Source: Candidatus Woesebacteria bacterium
Lineage (GTDB): Bacteria; Patescibacteriota; Microgenomatia; UBA1400; MFAQ01
Direction: 5' to 3'
DNA: 5,897 bases
Assembly (NCBI GenBank): GCA_020052895.1
Contig: JAGVOE010000059.1
Coordinates: 1 to 5,897, forward strand
In this document: positions 1-5,152 of the stretch, in pieces
Layout: the number at the start of each line of letters is the position of its first letter
Numbering within the stretch: the first letter of the stretch is position 1
The notes under the pieces: generated by a model
Databases searched by the model: none
The model's input: the letters and a program-made list of their open reading frames with translations, nothing else
Told to the model about the DNA's origin: nothing
Made by a program: the position numbers and the translations under genes

Positions 1-1600
1 ACGACTGGCCAAACTGCTCGGCTTGCTCCAGACTGGAAACCAGCTGAGTGGGCGGGGTAGAAATACCGGCGGTGACCAAGACTTGATTGGCAGAAAGATT
101 GTCAAGACTCGGCTGGTGACGGCTCCGGGCCGTGGATAAAAGATCTCTAAGAGGGTCGAGGTTTATATTTATGGTGGGTGTCGGAGAAGAAGTGCTTTGG
201 ATTTGGTTTTGGCGCCAGTTTTGCCATTGCCACATAAGGGATAAAGTTTTGATCGCCATTTCCGGAAAAGCAAACGAGGGAATTTTATATTGATTTAATA
301 TTTTTTCACCCGAGGCAACCAGTCCACCGCCGATAAAAGAGCAGAGAATGGGCTGAGGATACTTGGCCGATAACTGGCCGATAATTTGAGCGGTTTTTTC
401 GATCTGAGTCATGAGCTGGGGAGTGAGAATAACGATAGCCGCGTCGACGGTGGGCTCCTGCAGAACATCCTCGAGAGCCTGACCAAAGCGATCGGCTAGA
501 GCATCACCCAGAACGTCGACCGGATTTAAGAAGCTGGCCATTCTGGGCATGAAGGTGGAAAATTTGTGCTGGGTCTTCTGACTAAACTGAGCCATTTGTA
601 AACCCAGTTTATGAATAGTGTCGGTACTGAGGACGGCCGGCCCACCGGCATTGGAAACAACGGCCACTCGGGGGCCTTGGGGCACGTTTTCCCAAGCAAA
701 AGCGCGAGCCAGATCGAAAAACTCACCCATTTCCTGACAACGAATGATACCGGCTTGCTTGAAAGCGGCCTCGAGAACGTTGTCTTCGCCGGCAATAGCG
801 CCGGTGTGAGAGTGCATGGCCGAGATGGCGGCCTTAGATTTTCCCGGCTTAAGAGCAAAGATGGGGGTGGTCTTGGATATCTGGGTGGCGATTTTGACAA
901 ACTCAGTTCCGCCGGCGATGGACTCTAAGTAAAGACCAATGGGTGAGACGGTAGACAGACCAGGTTCGTTAAGGAGACTCACAGGAAGAGTGGACCAGTA
1001 CTCTAAGATATCGTTTTCGGAGATAACGGCTTTGTTACCGATGGTGACGAACTCACTAAAGCCCAGCTTGGTAGTCTGACACCAGTCAAAAAGGCTGGCG
1101 GCGATGGCACCGGACTGAGTAATAATTCTCAGATTGCCGAGGTCTTTGACCACTTGGCCAAAGGTGACATTGATGGGGAGACGATTGTTGGCAAAACCGA
1201 GACAGTTGGGGCCTAGGAGATTGATCTCATACTTCTGAGCCACGACTTCCAGCTGATTTTGGAGCTGTTCGCCTTCCTGACCAAGCTCCTTGAAGCCGGC
1301 GGAAAAGATAACGACATTCTTGATTCCTTTTTGACCCACCTGTTCCAAGACGGCAATGACGGCTACTGAAGGAATGGCAAAGACAGCCAAGTCCGGAACT
1401 GTCGGCAGAGAGCCAAGATCTGGATAGCACTTTAGGCCGGCGAGCTCGGTTTCTTTGGGATTGACCGGATAGACCGGACCACCAAAGCCGGAGTCGAGAA
1501 TGTTTTGGAGAACAATGGCCCCCACTTTTTCGGCCGAGCTAGAAGCTCCGATGACGGCCACTGATTGGGGTGAAAATAGTCCGTGTAGATCTCTAGGCAT
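1..1600 (-). CDS. ADP-forming acetyl/acyl-CoA synthetase, N-terminal 533 residues (partial)
   Basis: The reading frame is open from an ATG at 1600 to the left window edge, so the C-terminus is missing. The family (acetate-CoA ligase, ADP-forming) interconverts acyl-CoA + ADP + Pi with acid + CoA + ATP in the cytoplasm, usually as an ATP-yielding fermentation step. Seen in the translation: a Rossmann CoA-binding domain (VAVIGAS at 14-20, PVYPVNPK at 42-49, LLGPNCLG at 128-135); the succinyl-CoA-ligase-like domain (ITQSGA at 159-164); the HTGAIAG segment with His265 as the expected phosphohistidine; SNAGGPAVL around 316-324; and NPVDVLGDA from 359. From about 505 the sequence (QVLVTAGIST) looks like the start of an ATP-grasp domain, so this is probably the fused alpha-beta form of about 700 residues. 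It starts 40 bases after the amidinotransferase-family gene, with no clear ribosome-binding site. Acid specificity cannot be read. No acetyltransferase domain is visible in the part present. Confidence 0.9.
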   Translation of the reverse strand, partial: MPRDLHGLFSPQSVAVIGASSSAEKVGAIVLQNILDSGFGGPVYPVNPKETELAGLKCYPDLGSLPTVPDLAVFAIPSVAVIAVLEQVGQKGIKNVVIFSAGFKELGQEGEQLQNQLEVVAQKYEINLLGPNCLGFANNRLPINVTFGQVVKDLGNLRIITQSGAIAASLFDWCQTTKLGFSEFVTIGNKAVISENDILEYWSTLPVSLLNEPGLSTVSPIGLYLESIAGGTEFVKIATQISKTTPIFALKPGKSKAAISAMHSHTGAIAGEDNVLEAAFKQAGIIRCQEMGEFFDLARAFAWENVPQGPRVAVVSNAGGPAVLSTDTIHKLGLQMAQFSQKTQHKFSTFMPRMASFLNPVDVLGDALADRFGQALEDVLQEPTVDAAIVILTPQLMTQIEKTAQIIGQLSAKYPQPILCSFIGGGLVASGEKILNQYKIPSFAFPEMAIKTLSLMWQWQNWRQNQIQSTSSPTPTININLDPLRDLLSTARSRHQPSLDNLSANQVLVTAGISTPPTQLVSSLEQAEQFGQS

Positions 1601-1640
1601 TGATTAAGACTAGCATATAATAAATATTTGATGATACTAC

Positions 1641-2492
1641 TTATTGCCTTTGCTTTTGGCTAGCCGAGTCGGACTGAGTCAAGCCACCGAGATCACCCGT
1701 AAGACAGTGAACGCCGCCGCCCGCTTTCATAAACTCACGGACGTCGACAGTGACCACCCGATAGCCAAAACCTTCTACCTGACGAGCCAGATGAGAATTG
1801 CCTTCTTGCATAACCACAGTGGAGCCCACTACCACACTGTTGGCCGCGAAGTTGGCTACTTCGGTATCGTCAATCTCGATGAGATGAGGAACTTTGGACT
1901 GCAATTCACGAACTGAGCTGGCTGAAAAAGCCTCGCGGTGATAAAAAACAACATCTTTGTTGAGAGCCATTAGACAGGTATCTAGGTGATAAAACTGCTG
2001 TTTGTCTAGCTCTAGATAGAGAACTTCTTTGTCAAAAACCTTGGCGATTTTTTGAGCTGAGCGAAGATCAGTTCTAAAACCGAGGCCGATAATTAAATAG
2101 TTTCGCCAGCGCTGGAGCTCGCCACCACCTTCAAGATATAAATCTTGAGTTAGAGGAGTCACCTTGTATCCATGATCCAGATACCAATTGTGATAGAACT
2201 CGCCCTCCCCTCTTCTTTCTGGATGTTTGAAATTACTCAGTAAGATGCTTCGGTCACCGAGTAAGAGACCTTGGTCGGCGGCAAAAACCATGTCGGGATA
2301 TTTTTCATTTTGCTCGATAATCTCTACTTCCAGGCCTAGTTTTTGATATTGAGAGACTAAATTATTCCACTGGGCTAGAGCTTTTTGAGGATCTACGGAA
2401 CCTACTTGCATCCAAGGATTGATTTGATAGTCGACCCGAAAGTGATTGGGGCGACAAAGAAGGACCTGATGATGGGCAGTAGATTTTTTCAT
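1641..2492 (-). CDS. Amidinotransferase-family guanidine hydrolase (dimethylargininase / arginine deiminase / ArgZ-like)
   Basis: A complete 283-residue cytoplasmic protein of the pentein-fold amidinotransferase family, which acts on the guanidino group of arginine or methylated arginines. Motifs in order: LLCRPNHFRVDYQINPWM near the N-terminus (11-28), PDMVFAAD at 66-73, LEGGGE at 120-125, FYHLDTC at 167-173 with His169 as the expected catalytic base, NFAANSV at 214-220, and KAGGGVHCLT at 256-265 with Cys263 as the expected nucleophile. The pattern resembles the N-terminal domain of cyanobacterial ArgZ/AgrE and bacterial DDAH-like enzymes, but there is no ornithine-cyclodeaminase C-terminal domain. 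Position 73 is Asp, where I recall ArgZ-type dihydrolases having Asn; this favours single hydrolysis (citrulline-forming) over ornithine formation. The last 13 or so residues are a polar, Gln/Ser-rich tail. The chosen ATG places the conserved motif at the expected distance from the N-terminus. A perfect TATAAT lies 25 bases upstream. Substrate is uncertain. Confidence 0.85.
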   Translation of the reverse strand: MKKSTAHHQVLLCRPNHFRVDYQINPWMQVGSVDPQKALAQWNNLVSQYQKLGLEVEIIEQNEKYPDMVFAADQGLLLGDRSILLSNFKHPERRGEGEFYHNWYLDHGYKVTPLTQDLYLEGGGELQRWRNYLIIGLGFRTDLRSAQKIAKVFDKEVLYLELDKQQFYHLDTCLMALNKDVVFYHREAFSASSVRELQSKVPHLIEIDDTEVANFAANSVVVGSTVVMQEGNSHLARQVEGFGYRVVTVDVREFMKAGGGVHCLTGDLGGLTQSDSASQKQRQ

Positions 2493-2516
2493 GTCTGAAA
2501 ATGAGCAATTTTATTC

Positions 2517-2522
2517 ATTATA
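2517..2522 (-). promoter_or_regulatory. Possible -10 box for the amidinotransferase-family gene
   Basis: The minus strand reads TATAAT here, 24 bases before the start codon at 2492 and just after the intrinsic terminator. No good -35 hexamer lies 16-18 bases upstream, since that stretch is the terminator stem, and there is no extended -10 TG. It could give the downstream gene its own weak or activator-dependent start with a leader of about 18 nt. It may also be chance in AT-rich DNA. Confidence 0.35.
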
Positions 2523-2527
2523 GACGC

Positions 2528-2556
2528 AATAAAACGCCGCATATGCTGCGGCGTTT
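2528..2556 (-). terminator. Intrinsic terminator between the small transcription unit and the amidinotransferase-family gene
   Basis: Arms 2532-2541 (aaacgccgca) and 2547-2556 (tgcggcgttt) form a perfect 10-bp stem with a GC-rich core and a 5-base loop. On the minus strand the stem is followed by TTTTATT; on the plus strand the T run is only three bases and is followed by GAG, so the minus direction is favoured. It would end transcripts from the promoter at 2704-2733 and readthrough from the export operon, for which I see no strong terminator of its own. Confidence 0.75.
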
Positions 2557-2583
2557 GAGTAAATCAAGTTAATTTATTTTATG

Positions 2584-2593
2584 ATAGACGCAA
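2584..2593. repeat. Short direct repeat, copy 1 (copy 2 at 2520-2529)
   Basis: The ten bases atagacgcaa recur exactly 64 bases away at 2520-2529; including the three bases before each copy, 12 of 13 match. On the minus strand each copy reads TTGCGTCTAT followed by an AT-rich stretch. The copies flank the terminator, and the one at 2520-2529 overlaps the possible -10 box of the downstream gene. It could be a small duplication or a paired protein site, but a match this short may be chance. Confidence 0.3.
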
Positions 2594-2683
2594 AAACCGA
2601 GGCACATAAGTACCGCGAAGCTCTAGTGGTAGGCGCACTAGAAGAATAATAGTTTGATAGATAATGGTGTTTTCCATATCGTG

Positions 2684-2698
2684 TTGCCAAATTGGCAA
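2684..2698. promoter_or_regulatory. 15-base perfect palindrome at the predicted transcription start (candidate operator or 5' hairpin)
   Basis: Arms ttgccaa (2684-2690) and ttggcaa (2692-2698) are perfect inverted repeats around one central base. The site covers the predicted transcript start of the promoter at 2704-2733. It could be an operator for a dimeric repressor or, once transcribed, a 5' end hairpin that stabilises the RNA. No specific regulator can be assigned. Confidence 0.4.
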
Positions 2699-2703
2699 AA
2701 AGT

Positions 2704-2733
2704 AATATAGCACAGTGCTATGGGTCTTGTCAA
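2704..2733 (-). promoter_or_regulatory. Strong sigma70-type promoter (TTGACA, 18 bases, TATATT)
   Basis: On the minus strand a consensus -35 TTGACA (2733-2728) is separated by 18 bases from TATATT (2709-2704), predicting transcription from about 2697 leftward. The -35 begins one base after the stop codon of the DUF5666 gene, so the promoter fills the intergenic space exactly. It leads into a stretch without a conventional gene that ends in an intrinsic terminator, which suggests a dedicated small transcription unit. Confidence 0.7.
2707..2721. promoter_or_regulatory. 15-base perfect palindrome in promoter spacer and -10 (candidate operator)
   Basis: The sequence atagcacagtgctat has perfect 7-base arms around a single central base. 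It overlaps the right half of the promoter spacer and three bases of the -10, where a bound dimeric repressor would block RNA polymerase. It does not match CIRCE, which shares a TAGCACT-like arm but has a 9-base gap, and I cannot name a cognate regulator. As RNA it would be a short AU-rich hairpin followed by a loose U-rich stretch, so a weak terminator for the export operon is an alternative. Confidence 0.5.
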
Positions 2734-2734
2734 C

Positions 2735-3175
2735 CTATTTGTTGCGGGGTGAAGAACTGGGCGTAGCTACTCTTTCCTGAGGGTTGAGCTGGATATTTTG
2801 AGCGGTGACACTGCCGTCACTGTTGGTCTGACCGAAGACAGCCACTCTGGTCCCTACCAACAAATCAGTAACACTAGCCTGACTTGGCTTAATAATCGAG
2901 GTATTGGTGCCCAGTAAGACAATCTTGGAACTGCCGTCCTGAAGCTTGACAGTCAAGGAGTGATCATCATGACTAATAACCTCGCCGATCATCTGGCCAC
3001 CAGCTCGGTTACCCAAAGCACCACCACTCCCCGCCCGAGAACCATTGGGGGCAAACTGAGCTCGATTGCCGAACGTAGCTGGGGTCTTGGTTTGTTGGTA
3101 TTTAAGACCACTGAAGAAGCCCAAAGCGGCCACAGTCAAGAGAACTAAACCGGTCAGAAAATTTTTGTTTTTCAT
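2735..3175 (-). CDS. Membrane-anchored DUF5666-like protein, last gene of export operon
   Basis: A 146-residue protein with one hydrophobic segment after a short Lys/Asn start (about residues 7-24), which should act as an uncleaved signal anchor or signal peptide and place the rest outside the membrane. A linker rich in Gly, Asn, Arg and Ala (about 27-61, with GNRA twice) leads to a small beta-rich domain (about 62-131). That domain has the DUF5666 pattern: GEVISHDDHSLTVKLQDG, a TNTSI segment, then DLLVGTRVAVFGQTNSDGSVTAQNIQL. The biochemical role of DUF5666 is not known to me. The gene follows the permease after 31 bases, so it is probably co-transcribed with the exporter and may assist or sense at its outer face. 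No Shine-Dalgarno site is visible; the region before the ATG is A/T only. The family assignment comes from pattern memory. Confidence 0.75.
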   Translation of the reverse strand: MKNKNFLTGLVLLTVAALGFFSGLKYQQTKTPATFGNRAQFAPNGSRAGSGGALGNRAGGQMIGEVISHDDHSLTVKLQDGSSKIVLLGTNTSIIKPSQASVTDLLVGTRVAVFGQTNSDGSVTAQNIQLNPQERVATPSSSPRNK

Positions 3176-3206
3176 TTTTATTTTTATAAATTATTAATCG
3201 AAAGAG

Positions 3207-4430
3207 CTATTCGTAGCGCAGGGCTTCGATGGGCTGAAGCTCCGCCGCTTTTTGAGCCGGATACCAGCCGAAGATGATTCCAATAACTACTGAGACGGCG
3301 AAAGCCAGAAGAACGGAGATCGGAGAAATGATAAACAGAGAACTAGTCATGACTGAGATAAGGTAGGAAGTCAAGATGCCGAGAAAGATACCGATAAAAC
3401 CACCGACAAAGGTAAGGATAATAGCCTCGGCTAAAAACTGAGTGATAATGGTTTTCTTTTTGGCGCCCAAAGCTTTTCTGAGACCAATCTCTCGAATTCT
3501 TTCGGTGACGGTGACCAGCATAATATTCATGATGCCGATACCTCCAACCAAAAGAGAGATGGCCGCGACGCCGGAAAGAAGAGTGGTAAAGGTACTAGTG
3601 GTGGCAGAAGCGGTGTTTAAGATATCTTGCTGAGAAAAGATAGAAAAGTCGGCTTGAGTAGGGTCGCTGAGCTTGTGGCGAGCCAGCAGAAAATAGCCGA
3701 CTTCGTTTTGGGCGGTAATCATTAAGTCGGCCGTTTTGGCTTCTAGGGCGATAGAGCTTAAGTGCTTTACCCCAAAGAGTTGCTTTTGGGCAGTAGTAAC
3801 GGGGACATAAACCATGTCGTCTTGGTTGCCGAAGCCTGACCCACCTTTGGCCATGGTGGTACCAATCACGGTAAAGGTATGGCCAGAGATCCGAAGAGTT
3901 TGACCAAGTGGATCGATACCTTCCCCAAATAAGTCAGTCACCACTTGCGGCCCGAGGACGGCCACTTTGTTCATGGAGTCGACGTCATTTGGAGTAATAA
4001 AGTTACCCGAGGCGATTTCTAGTTTGTGGACTTCGGTATACGCCGGTGTGGAGCCAATAATCTGGGTGTTGGTATTATTTGAACCGGTAACGACTTGAGA
4101 TCTGCCTGAGTACTCCGGGGAGACGGTTTTAACCGAGGTAATTTCCGGAGAAGTAGCGATGGCTGTGGCATCTTCCAAAGTAAGAGTGGTACGGCTGCCG
4201 GCACCACCCCTGACGCTACCTTGGCTAGAAGATCCGGGATTGATGGTTAATAAATTGGAGCCTAGAGACTCGATACGAGCCGAGATAGAAGCTTGAGTAG
4301 CTTGGCCTAGAGAGATAAGGGCGATAACGCTCCCGATACCGATGACGATACCGAGTATAGCCAGGCCGGTCCGCATCTTGTTTAAAGTCAGACTGCTGAG
4401 GCTTTCGCTGATAATTTCTCTGATTTCCAT
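3207..4430 (-). CDS. MacB/FtsX-type ABC transporter permease
   Basis: A complete 407-residue membrane protein, the usual length for a stand-alone MacB-like permease without a fused ATPase. The layout is: cytoplasmic N-terminus with the conserved LNKMRTGLAILGIVIGIGSV entry into the first membrane segment (about 22-42); a large extracytoplasmic MacB-type domain (about 43-280, with SLGSNLLTINPG near its start and TLTLEDATAI after a Ser/Gly-rich turn); then three membrane segments (about 284-308, 333-358 and 370-390). Between the second and third segments lies ERIREIGLRKALGAKK (310-325), the cytoplasmic coupling region that contacts the ATPase. The C-terminal PIEALRYE is typical of the family. 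It should dimerise with two ATPase copies and an adaptor ring to form a mechanotransmission-type exporter. The ATG lies one base after the ATPase stop codon. The substrate (peptide, lipid, antibiotic or other) cannot be inferred. Confidence 0.92.
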   Translation of the reverse strand: MEIREIISESLSSLTLNKMRTGLAILGIVIGIGSVIALISLGQATQASISARIESLGSNLLTINPGSSSQGSVRGGAGSRTTLTLEDATAIATSPEITSVKTVSPEYSGRSQVVTGSNNTNTQIIGSTPAYTEVHKLEIASGNFITPNDVDSMNKVAVLGPQVVTDLFGEGIDPLGQTLRISGHTFTVIGTTMAKGGSGFGNQDDMVYVPVTTAQKQLFGVKHLSSIALEAKTADLMITAQNEVGYFLLARHKLSDPTQADFSIFSQQDILNTASATTSTFTTLLSGVAAISLLVGGIGIMNIMLVTVTERIREIGLRKALGAKKKTIITQFLAEAIILTFVGGFIGIFLGILTSYLISVMTSSLFIISPISVLLAFAVSVVIGIIFGWYPAQKAAELQPIEALRYE

Positions 4431-4431
4431 A

Positions 4432-5151
4432 TTATTGATGAGAGTGAGTAAATTTCACCTGACCGGAGTTTTTACGGTCGCTGATAATTTGACCGTCGCG
4501 CATAGTGATAATACGACGAGCGTGCTGAGCAATGTCCGGCTCGTGAGTGATCATAACAATGGTATGACCTTTGTCATTGATATCTTTAAAGAGAGACATA
4601 ATTTCCTCTGCTTGGGCGGTAGCGATGTTACCGGTAGGCTCATCGGCCAAGATAATGGCCGGATCGAGAGAAAGAGCCCGAGCAATGGCCACTCGCTGCT
4701 GTTGACCACCCGAGATTTGATTGGAAGTGTGATTTAAACGATCCCCCAGACCAACCATTTTTAAATATTTGGTAGCCAAAGCAACTCTTTTTTCCTTGGG
4801 AATACCGGCATAAGCCATAGGGAGCATGACATTTTTTAAAGTAGTAGTGCGAGGCAGTAAGTTAAAGGCCTGAAAAACAAAACCAATTTGACGATTTCTA
4901 ATATCGGCCAGCTCATCGTCAGAGAGAGTTTCAATATTTTTACCATCGAGGACATATTTCCCTTTAGTCGGCTGATCTAGGGCTCCTAAAATATGCATTA
5001 GAGTCGACTTACCGGAGCCTGATGGCCCCATAATAGCGACAAACTCTCCCTTGTTGATGGTGAAAGAAACATCGGCTAAAGCAACTGTCTCAAAAGCTTC
5101 TGTCTGATATACCTTAGATAAGTGATCGGCAATGATAATGGGAGTAATCAT
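4432..5151 (-). CDS. ABC transporter ATPase, MacB/LolD type
   Basis: A 239-residue nucleotide-binding protein that powers the adjacent permease from the cytoplasmic side. Visible motifs: Walker [10 protein letters not shown] (42-50), Q-loop Gln94 in [12 protein letters not shown], signature ISGGQQQR (146-153), Walker B ILADEP (167-172, catalytic Glu171) and switch His203 in MITHEPD. The frame stays open upstream to 5271, but I start it at 5151: the extra 40 residues overlap the adaptor gene in another frame and are low-complexity, while [15 protein letters not shown] matches the normal family N-terminus. That ATG lies one base after the adaptor stop and the stop lies one base before the permease ATG, suggesting coupled translation. 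The D-loop is odd: GNIAT at 174-178 where GNLDS/T is usual, losing the acidic residue. The C-terminal tail after the H-switch is normal in length. Confidence 0.93.
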   Translation of the reverse strand: MITPIIIADHLSKVYQTEAFETVALADVSFTINKGEFVAIMGPSGSGKSTLMHILGALDQPTKGKYVLDGKNIETLSDDELADIRNRQIGFVFQAFNLLPRTTTLKNVMLPMAYAGIPKEKRVALATKYLKMVGLGDRLNHTSNQISGGQQQRVAIARALSLDPAIILADEPTGNIATAQAEEIMSLFKDINDKGHTIVMITHEPDIAQHARRIITMRDGQIISDRKNSGQVKFTHSHQ

Positions 5152-5152
5152 A

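Larger units (their letters stand above)
2528..2697 (-). ncRNA. Candidate structured small RNA (about 165 nt) of unknown class
   Basis: This stretch lies between a strong predicted promoter and an intrinsic terminator and holds no conventional gene. Read as minus-strand RNA it can form, in order: a hairpin from the 15-base palindrome at 2698-2684; a 7-bp stem with one bulged U at 2680-2660 (loop AAAACA); a perfect 7-bp stem with a 7-base loop at 2642-2622; a 5-bp stem with one G-U pair and a UUAU loop at 2614-2601; and the terminator at 2556-2532. I recognise no tmRNA, SRP RNA, 6S or RNase P motif, and no guanidine-riboswitch ACGR loops. Alternatives are a 5' leader with attenuator for the downstream gene, or a messenger for a 32-residue peptide (ATG at 2677, stop ending at 2579) with no ribosome-binding site and its start inside the second stem. 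The transcript start is inferred from the -10 position. Confidence 0.4.

Noticed and set aside
611..928. 105-codon plus-strand open frame, and a 124-codon minus-strand frame at 526-900
   Set aside because: Both overlap the acyl-CoA synthetase coding frame, which carries conserved motifs (HTGAIAG, SNAGGP, NPVD). Their translations are low in complexity and match no family I know.
1227..1430. 67-codon minus-strand open frame
   Set aside because: It is an alternate frame inside the acyl-CoA synthetase gene, with no recognisable motif.
2528..2697. Guanidine riboswitch upstream of a guanidine-acting enzyme
   Set aside because: The gene context is tempting, but the visible hairpin loops (CGCCUAC, UUAU, AAAACA, AAUUU) lack the ACGR loop motif of class II, and I see no class I or III core.
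2707..2721. CIRCE (HrcA) operator
   Set aside because: The arm resembles TAGCACT, but CIRCE needs a 9-base spacer between 9-base arms; here the arms are separated by one base.
4342..4737. 131-codon plus-strand open frame across the ATPase-permease junction
   Set aside because: It lies antisense to two well-supported genes with intact motifs and shows no family resemblance.
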